A model generated the notes under the pieces. That model was given only the letters and a program-made list of their open reading frames with translations. It did not search any database and had not been told where the DNA came from. Made by a program: the position numbers and the translations under genes. Shown one piece after another: positions 49,946-61,900 of a stretch of 64,000 bases of DNA (position 1 is its first letter; the number at the start of each line of letters is the position of its first letter). The stretch covers positions 64,019,582 through 64,083,581 of the forward strand of contig NC_084702.1 in assembly GCF_028389875.1 (NCBI RefSeq), given 5' to 3'. The stretch is from Rhea pennata. Lineage: Eukaryota > Chordata > Aves > Rheiformes > Rheidae.

Positions 49946-52900
49946 AGAAAAAGAGCATTTCCCTTTAAAGTGTCAAAAGAGTAGCATAATTTTACTGATT
50001 TTCCAGAGTAACATTTTCTTTTAAATACAGGAATTTGTAGGAGGGAATTGAAAAAAAATTATCTCCAATAGCAAACTTTGTATATCTCACAATGTATATT
50101 AATTTAATGAACATTGGCCCTGCTATAAGTCAGTAATAATTGCTATAAAGGATTTAAGGAAAAGTATCTAAAATATGAGCAGTAAAATTATATGTTAGGG
50201 AGTTTCTTTAGTAGAGTCTTTATCACTCACTGCCTGCCTTTTGGAAAGATGATAGTGATTAACAAGGCCGCTAAACCAATTAAATTAAATTAATAAAAAA
50301 AGACTATGTGCATACTAATTTAATTTTAAACCAAGTTCATTTGATGTAAACTAAACTGAAATAAAGGAACATTTAGAATAGGACAATAGTTTACAACAGG
50401 CAGCAATCAGTTCACTAGTAATGAATGATAATGAATGATTCAGTAGCAGAGTAAAACCTGTGAAGAGTAAATCCATGAATTATCATGTGCTTACCTCTAG
50501 TTTTTGATGGTCTTTTCTCAAAATCAGTGATGAATTTTCACTTCTAAGTAATGCTTTTACAACAAGGGTTAAGCTGTGAATACTTGCCTGGAAGAAAAGA
50601 GAAATGCCAATGGTTCATACTCGATATTTTGAAGTAGATAGCTTTGTACAAGTAAGAAGGGTGAAGGAAAACTAAGGATAAAGAACAAAATTTTGGATAT
50701 GTACATAGTGGGGCATCTTTGTTGCCACTATTAAATAAAATTGGGCAGAACAGCAATTTTAGCAGCACATGCTGCAAGACAGCAATGTTGTTTTAAAAGA
50801 GCAAAGATCAGAGATATCAGAGGAATACTAATTAATCTTGACTACTTTGACCTCAGACACAGGATTTTTAAAATTCTGCTGTGTGGAGGTTCCCCTCACC
50901 CTATCATCCTGTTATTTTCTAGAAAAAGAGAAAGACCCAGAGCACAAATTTGGTGTCAAAAAATCATCAACTGAGCAAAATAAATGTGTTTATCATAAAC
51001 CTCAGACAACACTGAGGGTGCTCTGAGGTCTACTTGCTCTCCTCTCTCTGCTCCTTTTGATCATAAAACCTTTCTAGATATAAGAAATCTTTCCAAAGGT
51101 ATAAAACTTAACAAAACTCAATAAAACCAGATAGTTTTCTACAAAACCCCCTTGCTTCTGATGAATTAGAATTTTGGATGCATAACTATCTAATAAAAAC
51201 ATGATCAGCATTACAGAACAAGTGTGAGTTAGTTTTTCTAATGTATGTTTTGAATGTCCTGTTAAGTTCTAGGCACCTACTTTAAAGATGATAAAATGCA
51301 TGCAAATTAATTTTGAGGAAATTTGCAAAATAGCAAGAGAACCAATTTCAAGTCCTAGAGAACTATTGATACTTAACATAATTAAAGATACAATTTCAAA
51401 AAGACATTACAATGTCTTATTTTTTTCAAATCCAAGAGTATTATAAATGCAAATGGGATTTACTTACTTTTATGATGGTAGGTTTCCATACTCTTAATGA
51501 AACATTCACTTGAGTTATGTCAGATGGGACCAGGGCACAACTTATAAATGCACAGCTGTACGTATCACAGTCCTGTTTAAAAGTTACCAGCATGGATTAA
51601 TAGTAAAAGATTTTTTGTATTACTAGGATAAAAATATGTAAACACACTATGTAGAAATCACAGATATACTTTGACACCAACAATAAGTTGATATTAATTA
51701 TTGTTTTTTTTTCAGATGAAAACTACACTGCAGTAATTAAACAAGTTTTACTTTTCACTCCGTGGTAGAAAGGTCCCAGTTTTTACAGCGTGAGGCTATG
51801 AGTAGAGCTCCCTAAAGGAGACACAGCCCGCCCCTAGGAGAAATGTTTTTCTGCAAGAACAGCTGTGGCTTGTTTGCAGTGTTTCTTAACCCTTTCAAAC
51901 TGCTGGACACCTGAAGCATTCAGATGGGAAAGAAAAGCTACGTTATCTTACTGTCTAGTGCCATTTGCTGGTTGGGAGGGTAAAGGAAGTTCAGTTCTTC
52001 AGAAACCTCTGCAAGGCTCTGATTGCCCTCAGGGTCCTGATGACCAGCGCTCTGCAGCCTGTATGCTGAGACACCTAGACCTGTATTAACTCTGTGAGGT
52101 ACATGTGACAGCATGGGTAAATCCTCTTGGCATAGCTTCAGGGATACTGGAAATTAGCTTGTACAACTATGCCAAATATGATAGTTTCCCCCCTGACTTA
52201 CCAATATAACTAGGTCATAACTAGAATTACTTTGCAACTCTTCTGTCTCAGCTAGTGTTAAACGCGGGAGGCCAGGCCCCTTCAGCTGGGGTCATCAGTT
52301 ACATTACATTTCTACTAATGGTCTAGAAAGTCTGTCAGATCAGTGGTAGCAACTGAAAGCATTTTTAACTAGATGCCTTAAAAAATTGAAAGAGAGATGA
52401 GAAGCCTTCAAAATACCATTATTTTTTAATTACAACAGAAATACAGAAGGTGAAGATTTATTCAGCTATCAAATGTGCTACCATGATTTACACATCTGCT
52501 AAGAATTAGTCCAAAATTCCACTCCACATACAGCTCCTTAGCCAGAAATAATAAAAAAAATATAATCAGTCCTGTGTAAAGATACCTTTTCCCCTAAAAA
52601 GGTATTACGACAAAGTCAGTTTCCATGCAGTTTCAGAGACATTTTGATACATTTATTGCAGAAATACTCAGCTCCAAGATCTGAGTTAATACCTACAAGT
52701 AATCATAGAAAGGTAAGGTTGGAAGGGACCTCTGGAGATGATCTAGTCCAACCCTCAGCATAGCCCATACAGGGATTGAACCTGTGACCTTGGCATTGCC
52801 AGCACTACACACTAACCAACTGAGCTAAACCTGCCCCCGATACAAATGCTTCATGTAGACTTACCATAATTGTGTCTTTTGTAGGTTCTTTTATGTTTTG

Positions 52901-55900
52901 CAACACAAACGGCTTTCCAGAGCTGATCTTTAAAGGGTCTACAGGGTGACTAGTTTGGCAGATAGCATTCTGTTAGGAGAAACGCAAATATTATTCTTAT
53001 TGCTTGAATAGCCAGTCTGTTACCAAAAATGAAAAACAAACCAACCAAAAAAGAGCGAAAAACCCTTCTTTCCTCTAAAGTCTAAAAGCTCTGCGTGATG
53101 GTGTCCTCCTTCTACCACCTCTCCATAAACAGCACACAGCCAGGAACTAATTAAGCATGCATCCACCAAAATATGGCTAGTATGCAAATATGGCTATAAG
53201 TTAACCATCTTATCCCATAAACAGGGGGCAGCCCAGAGCCCATTAAGCTCTCCTGTATGGCAGAATTGTATCTTGAGTAGGGACACCTCTCAAGGTACTC
53301 CCTGAGGTCATGAGATTCCTCACTCACAATAGATGCTCGGTGAGTGACTAATAGCATGCTAAAACTTTGCTAAGTTGCATCTCTGATTGATTGTGCACAT
53401 AATCCTTTGGACAGGAACTATTGACCAAGTCTTGAATTAAGATTGGATCCAGCTGCAGACTCCTCTCCTTGGAAAGCAAGGAGGTCCACTCTGAACCTCA
53501 TGACTCAATGGGAAGGTTTCCTTGATGCTTTTGTCTAACCTTGCCCTGCATGCAGGAAATATCTGAGTGTGCCTTGCCATTGAATCTTGTTAAATCATTG
53601 TTTATCTGCCATTGAACTTTGTTAAATCACTATCTTATCTCAATAAAACACATTGCTGCTTCTCTCCTATGAGTGAAGTGTATCACTCATCTGTGACACT
53701 CTGGGAACAAGCTAACATTAATAATATTTACTAAGTAGCTAAATGTGATAAAACTGCCTATTATGAGAGTTCAGAAGAACACATTCAGATAGCATAGCTA
53801 TTGAAAACATCATTTTTCAAACAAGTGAACCGACTTAGTCAGTTTTCTAAAATGTGCCCCTTTTTCTATTCCCATTATCTAGGTGGTTTTCAGCTATGAC
53901 TGTACAGATGAGTCCCATGAAAAATACAGGACTTCCTAATCCCTAGTATTTACTACAGCATTTATATTAGGCTAGATCCTCTGAACTGCAGGAAAGGGAT
54001 CCACAGTGAGCAAACTGCTTATTGCCTGGGGCCACGGCTGCCTGCCCCTGCTTCCTTCAAAAGTACCCAGCAATCCTTCAGGAGTGGTGGGGGAGAGAGT
54101 GTTTCTGGTCCCTTTGTTTTTCTGGTCCAGGTCACTTACTTTCAGAATACTAATGTGAAAAAGGGTTGTGAATTCTCTGCACTGAGCTTTGTCACAATAC
54201 TGTTATTAGGGTGTAGCTACAGGCAGGTGAATTATCCCCTAAGAAAAATGTAGATTTGTGAAATTATGTAAATAACTTGGTTCAAATGTGGTGAATAGGA
54301 ATGAAAACAATGGGAAAAGGAATTTAGGAAAAGATATAATTTCTTCACATTATAAACATGAAATATTTTTGTTTTAAAGTGAACTTTGAACCTTTATTTT
54401 GACCCTTGGTTTTGATATTTGGGGTGTGTATGTATGTGTGTTTCTGAGTGAAAAATCAAAAAAAAAAAAAAAAAGCTTCAGGTCACTGCTTAGTGATATT
54501 TGGGTCATTCAATTACCCAGTTATTCATGCAATTCTAGTTTTAATACCTAAAGATCTAGAACCATGGAACATGCTGAAATTGTGATCTCCTCCAGCCTGG
54601 ACCCCTTGTCACTTGGCAATATATCAAATTAATCTTGTTATATTCAAATTAGCATTCAGTGCTCTTTTAAGTTTACTTGCTTCCTTTTGAGAAACTTCAT
54701 GTTTCCATCTTCCTATGCACACTTTTACCTTCTATTAAAACACCAGCATGTTGTCTTTTAGAATAAAATCAAGATTAACCTTGAAGCTATGCATAAATCC
54801 AAGTACTTGCATTTTGCGGTTCCTTGCAACAAACAAACTTTTCCAAATTTAAAACACCAGTAACGAAAACATAAATTCCTAGCTTACACTGGAAGGTGAC
54901 AATTCAGTAAGGTAGAGAAGAGTGTTCTTGACTGATGTTTCATTAGGAAATAAGATCTGCAGTGTGAGGTTTGGCATTGGAAAGTGTTCACCTTTTTCAA
55001 TCTGTAAGAAACAAGAAAAATATGGTTTGGGTGGTTTAGTACTTTCCTTATTTTATTGGTATATGATTGTGGATTTTTCCTTTTCTATGTCCCCCCCTCC
55101 TTCTCCTCCAACAGTCATGCCAAAACTGAGTGTGGTGAACACTATTACCTTTTCCCAAGAGCGGCCTGTTCTGAATTAGCAGACACATTCTTCTGTGGTC
55201 TTTGTAATAAAATGTTTTATTGAAGGAAAGTAAGAGAACAGATGGAAAGGGGTATTTTGACATCAGTTCTTCTTTTCATCTTTTTTTGTTGTATCTACTT
55301 ACAATCTGGAACTTTCTATGCTAATTTCATTATAATTTTTTAAAAAAGCCCCCCCAAATGCTTTAACATAGCAGAGAAGCCACTGCTGAGGACAGTGACT
55401 CCTTGCGCTACCTCCCCATATGCACTTAGGCAACAGCCTTCCTGCACATCCACTCCTTTCCCCTCTTTCCCCTGACAAGATGTGCATTCCCCACATCATA
55501 GGACATAATTATAAGCTGTAGGTCCTTCTGAACAGGCCTTACGTGGCAGAGGATGGAGAAAATGCATCAGTGGCAGGCAAACTGGTGATCCTGTCCCAGA
55601 AGCAGATGAGCTTAATAAATACTCAAGATCCCTTTCATTATTTTCTTCTGACAACTTATTTATAATAAGCTGCTTGCAGAGATGAATTAATCTTACTAGA
55701 TCCTAAATTATATGCTCCACAGTCTAAAAGCTCCCTTTTATATTCAGAAAGGGAAGATTTAGAATCGGATGAATAATGTCCTAATCATCCACCAAAAGCC
55801 TTGAGATTACTGGATTTAGACTTTTAAGCTAAAAAGAAAAGCTGAGTAAATACTGTAGATGGGCTAAAATATACAACAAAACCTTTGACATCGCTGTATA

Positions 55901-58900
55901 GAGAGAGCAGACCTTTCCATTGCCCATTTTTATAGACAGAAAATTGATGTGGAGACTTTTATTCTTTGTATATCAGACCCTTGCTCAGCTTTGAACTTGA
56001 CGCTGGGAAACAGAGATGCTTTCAAAATAACTAAGTATAGTCCTACTACCCCTTGAGGCTGGATTTCTAGTCCACCAAATATTTTTTCCATTCTAGATGA
56101 TTTTGGCTTGTAATTTTCTGTCAATTAGGAAGACAACTTTCTTAGACCGTGGTATTTCTCTTTTTCAAAGCTAATAGATTTTTGGAAATGCCTGTTCCAA
56201 ACTCTGATTTAGTTAAGTCAACTTCTAATTTACTAGCACATGCTTTCTTTCCCCTGCTGAAGGCAGCCGCTCTAAAGCCCACTGGAATTATCCCACAGAA
56301 ACTGGACCACCCTGAGAACCTCTGACTCACGTTATTCCTAAGTGAGACAGCAAAAATGTTAAGCACAAAACACTCATACAGAAGAATTAATGTATTGCAT
56401 GCCTGCTACTGAAGTAATAGGTTATCACATTAAGTGAATCAAAGTAGATGAAAAGATTTGAAGCCAGTGCTTATACCATGTAGTTTTAATTGTTTCTTAC
56501 CCTATAATGTAGAGTAACTTCATCCCCAATGTTCTCAGTTGTGTTAATAGCAGTAGGGACGGTATCATTTGCTGCAATTATAACATGGTACTCTTTGGGA
56601 ACACTGCAGGTTAAAAAAACAAACAATAAGCACAGAAAAACCCTCTAATAGTTAAATATATAGGTCTTTTCATTATTTTATTAGTCCTCCAGGGCTGGTT
56701 TTGCCACTAAAATACACCTTATCCATTTTCCAAGTAGTGCTGTTTTTTAAACTATTATGTATATTTCAAATATCTTCAGTTAAAACTAGGAATGGGCAAA
56801 TATTGCTCCCAAAAATGATGCAACAGGGCCTGATTATGCCATCTTTATGCTAGCTGAGCCATTTGTTATTCTAGTACCACCATATGAAACAGGCAGATTA
56901 AAAAAAAAAAAAAAAAAAAAAAGAGAGAGAGAGAGAGAGAAAGAGAGGGAGAGAGAAAGAGAACAAGAGAACAAAGAAAGAGCAGAGCAAAACCAGCTAT
57001 GCTCAACCTTGCCCCATGTAGGACAAATGAAGGCTGGATTTGAACTCCTAAATGTACCCAAAATGAATTTAGCTTCATCATTCACACTCGCAGACCATGC
57101 ACTATATTCTGTGATATTATTTATAAATACTATACACCTGTTTTTCACAGACAGAACTTAACTGAATTCCAGTTATTTCTGAAAATACAGTATACTACAA
57201 GACCTACATTAAAACTTCTATCTGAACTGGAAAATCCTGTAAAAAAAAAGAAAGAATAGTTTTTGAAGCTGGAAAGAAAACACTATACTATGCATTACCA
57301 CAGTGATTAAAAATTGCTTGCTATCAGGAGGCTGGAAGTGTGTTTTCTTAGGTACCTGAAATGCTCCCGAATTAATGGAGCAAAACACAAAAGTCAACAA
57401 AAGCCACTGTTGTACTTTCAATCTGCAGATCAAATTTAAATAGATAAAAAGGAGCCTGATAGAGACAGTGTCTGCGCCATTATTTCGTTTAATTGCTGTT
57501 TTCAATTAAGCCTGTGCTTCCTATTCAAGAAGCTGTCATTTGTAAACACGTGATCGAACACAGCTCAACAAGAAAACAATACTATATTTTCTTTGAACAC
57601 CTGCTATTTAATATACTAGCAAATAGAAACATGGAGAAGCATGAATACCTTACAAATATTAATCCTACTTCGTATTTTACTGGAATTGTAACGTGTCCTC
57701 TGTTGTCAGTCAAGGTCTCAGGTGGTTCTTCACTGTCACTAAAACAAAACATGTGCCACTCGGATCAGACAGTGATATTCATCTGCAGCAGAATAGAACT
57801 ACCGAAGAGACTGAAATACCTACAGCTTTGTACAGGGTACAAAAACACACTAGTCACTTCCAGTTAATCATTAGTCTTTTGAATTTATTTTTGGTAGCTA
57901 TTTCCAGTAACTAAACAGGTAAGTCCTGCATGAGTCCCAGCTCAGAGACACATCTTTGCTGAAAACAGAATATAAACTGCAGCCGACAAGGAACATGGGT
58001 CATCACATCACGACACTGCTCTCGCACCACTCCTGTGTCTTCCGGGGACAGCAAGCACTGAGGGCCAGCGAGGTCCACTGACCCACCCAGCTTTACCAAG
58101 GCAAACTTCTGCAGTGCTGGTGCTGTTTAAGGGCTGAGCCTTTCCATAGCAGAGACTGTAATCTATGCCAAAATCTATGGTAATTTTCTAAGTCATTAAA
58201 ACTTTTCTGAAGTTAAAACTCCTGTGATTTCTGACTCATTTGTGACCTACGGGCTCTAGAGACAAACAGCTGTTTAATTCACTCAATCCTCTGCTTGTTA
58301 CTCTAATGTACATCTCTAAAGCTGCCTGCTCTACAAATTATTCAACCTCTTCTGAGTTTTACCATGAAAACATGCAGAAAACTGCAGAGCTTTCTTAAAA
58401 AACAAAACAACAAAAAACCATACTCAACCCACTTCACAAGATAGAAAGCAACAACTGCAACTAACCTTGTTGCATATACGTGAATCGTAGCATTTTCCAG
58501 TAGATAAGATGCATTGAACTGGAATGATATTTTGAAGGAAATCTGTTTGAGGAAATAAATTATGTATTTTTAAAGGCAATAAAGTAAAAAAAAACCCCAC
58601 ACTAATAATGTTTGATCTGATGAAAAATGAGCTAAGTTTTGGAACTTACATCTAGGGAATCCTTATTCACGTTTTAACTCTTTTTATGATGGAATCCCCT
58701 TTTTTGATTTTGCTCCAAACAAGAAGAAAATCTAATAGTCACCACTTTATTAAACAATAGCCTCAAGTTTTCAGAGCTGGGAAGTCTGAGTAAAACTTCT
58801 TGCATACAGCATTAGAAATACATAGCTAAATGACTCTTAATACAAACCAGCTGACTTTGCAAGCAATTTACCAAAACCATTTTTTTTCTCCACTGCCTGA

Positions 58901-61900
58901 AGAAGGAACTAAATGGCAAAGCCTAGTAACTACAGTAGGGATGAGCTGCATAGAGAAGGCTGCTGGCATTTCACATACAGTGTACAGTAAAATGCCTATA
59001 ATACTGAATAAAAATGTTTACAGTGTAAATAAATGACTACTGGCTCTCACAAAAATTCCCTACTCATTATAACCAAGGCCAGCATGGATTCTCCTAGCCT
59101 TAACAACATAGAGCAAGAAAATCTTCCCCATATGAGAACATTTTACCTCTTGTGCAGGTTTTAGAAATGGATATCCCACTTTACAGGTGATGTTGTGATT
59201 GGACTCACAACTATCTTTCTGAATATCCTAAACAGAAAAGAAAGCGAAATCAGTTTTTCATAGTTTGACCATGTGCAAATACTTGTTAAGTTTTGACCAA
59301 GAAAATAAACCATCAATGGTTTACCAAACTTCTGTATCATTCACTGTCACTTTTCATCATTAAAACATTGTAAAAGTCAAAGTATTAGCTGAACCGGAAC
59401 TAAAATAGGAAGCCACAACATTTGCAAAACAATTTCCACATATGGACATCTACTTCAGTTAGTTGCCATTATTTCCTTCCAGTGAAAGTGTCTAGAGCAT
59501 TAGCATTTATTATATGCAAACTGGACATCATGTAAATTAGTCACAGGGATTAACAGATCAATATAAGTACACAGTATTTATGTGTAATTTTGGTAACTGT
59601 GTACCTAACTTAGGAACAAAAATGACATTCATGCTTCATAAATTATGGTCACAGGGTCACCAACAGTGCTATGGACCCTTGATTTCTCAAAAAATTCTCT
59701 AGGCAACATGAGGACTATTAACTGAAAACAAACTTCTCAAATATTTACCACCCGAGCTGCAGTGAATTCTTAGCCTATATATTGTGTCAGGCCCTTTGGC
59801 AAACATAGGCAGAAACACAGCTACTTTGGAAATGCTCGCTGAGGTAGGGATGAGGCAGGCACTGAGCCGTGCTGCCCTTCCAAGGCAATGCTTTTTTTGT
59901 ACACGTGCAAAAGGAGAGTTCAAGGAGCACAGGCACTGTCCTGATGAATAACGATGCACTTCTGGGTCTACAGATGCACAAAGGACTGGTGATTTTAATA
60001 TTCATCTCTTAGATGCAGACACTTACTCTCTGTCTCGTGGTCTTTGTAAAATTTGTGTCTGTCATTAAGGCAGGAGATGCCCCAGTCCACTTAGGAAGTC
60101 TCAGACGTACAAGTGAGCCTGGGACTCCCAATGCCAACTCTTCCAGTCCACTGAGAGGATGCCAGAACAGTAAAATTCAGGCCTTAATATAAAGGATTCC
60201 TTAGATCTCCCTAGCAATATAGATTACGATAAAGATAAAAGTGAAAAATTCCTACCTCAATTCCAGCAAAAATAATATTTGGAGAATACTGAACCAAAAC
60301 TCTAGTATTATAGGCACTATCTTTTTTGTTCTTGACAGATAGTTGGATGGTGAACTTATCATTGCGTGACTTCACAACGAATGGAGATGAGCTGTAAAAT
60401 AAAATAAGTTTGTTGGACATCTTAACTTTAAATCTGTTATCTGATTTGGAACCTATGCCATAGCATTATCTTATTAGAGTACAGAATTTATAATTTACAT
60501 AAAAATTTTGTACAGATACTAAGTGATATAATAAATCCAGTGTAGTTACCTGTCTCCAGCTATGCTTGCTTTTACATTCAGAACGAGATCTGAAATGCAT
60601 TTATTTTTGGCTCCACAATCTTTTGTGAAAGGAATCTGCAACAATAGCATTTTCTCAATTTTATTGCATTTATTATCAAAATTAAATCCTTGCATTTAAT
60701 TCATTATCTTATTTTACATAATAAGATCTATCTGACAGTCAAATAAGTCTTTCCTAACATTAATCAGTACATGTAAAATGTGCAGGTGAAGCATAACCTT
60801 ACTACTCATTCCCTAGTAAGTTACAAATATCCAAGTTACAAAAGAAGTCAATAGTGAAAGTATAAATGATGCCTAGCAGCACTCAAAGTATATGACTATC
60901 ATTCATAGATAGAGCAGGGGCTCTATCCATGTGAAATAGACAATAAAATTGCTTATTCTCTCTTTTGCCTTCTGTTAACTTTGGACAGTGTTAAAACCCA
61001 GTGCTGGTTTTCCAAGCTTACTGAATTGAGCTCTTCACTCCTGGAAGAGTCTTCACACTTGTTTGGAGGAAACATCCTCTGGACAGGCTCAGCCACCCTT
61101 CCTCTAGAGCCATTTGTGAATGATATTTTCACACTTTCTGTGGGCTATGAATTTGAGCCTAAATACTTTGGGTATTAATACAGACCCTTACTGACTTACA
61201 TATTCAGATATTGAATTTGGCAAGTTGCTATCAAGCACAGGTCCACTCTCGGGATCAGAGAAATTGAATTCCAGCAAAACCTTTACAGAGTCCTGAAAGT
61301 CAGGTTTGTCCTAGAAGATAAAAAAACATGAGATTGCTGATACGAACATTTACTTCGATATCTAAGTGATTGAAGGAAGATAAAAAAAACACAGAATGCT
61401 GAGACAAAATATGTCTGAGTCACACTGCTGCCATCCTTACTGTGCTAGGAAAGCATTCAAATGCCTGTAACTGATGACAAAGCACTTAGTGCGTAAGCCA
61501 GACTTTATAAATACCTACTGACATTTCTGCGTGTCTCATCTCATCATAAAAATGTCACATAGCCTAAGCATTTCCAACACAGATTTATTTAAGAACACCT
61601 CAGAAATGTCAACTTGACCTTTTCTTTTTATTGTGCTTAAAGGATCATTAAGATGAACAGAAGCAGTATCATCTTGCATGAAGTCAAAATTAGCAAATGT
61701 ATTGAATATGCAAGCAAGTATTAGGTATCATTTATCATTAGTTTTGAATTCAGCTACAACTGTGAAATTGCTAATATTTTAAATGTAAGCAGCTTATAAT
61801 ATACATCTCTGTTCACTCTGTACATTAGTTATAATCTAGACATTTTCATACCTACAGTCTCTAACTACATTCTTGTTTTACAGTGTGTTAGTGTTCTTTA

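Larger units (their letters stand above)
48930..51467 (-). other. ITGA1: Three ITGA1 introns around the last two full exons
   Basis: Introns of 832 nt (48,930-49,761; T tract), 616 nt (49,879-50,494; T38 on the sense strand near the acceptor) and 880 nt (50,588-51,467; nothing recognised). Confidence 0.85.
52970..54887 (-). other. ITGA1: ITGA1 intron holding the solo LTR
   Basis: 1.9 kb. Apart from the LTR it has a 16-A tract near 54,459-54,474 and a short TGTGTATG-rich stretch. No exon was recognised. Confidence 0.85.

Noticed and set aside
49751..49984. Plus-strand 77-codon frame ending in poly-Lys
   Set aside because: It is antisense to the ITGA1 transmembrane exon and runs into the A tract; no independent support.
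52761..52834. Possible tRNA-Ile gene
   Set aside because: The anticodon arm is degraded and the sequence is fused to a CR1 tail, so it is a SINE head.
56834..57161. 104-codon frames on both strands
   Set aside because: Created by the poly-A/(GA)n repeat.
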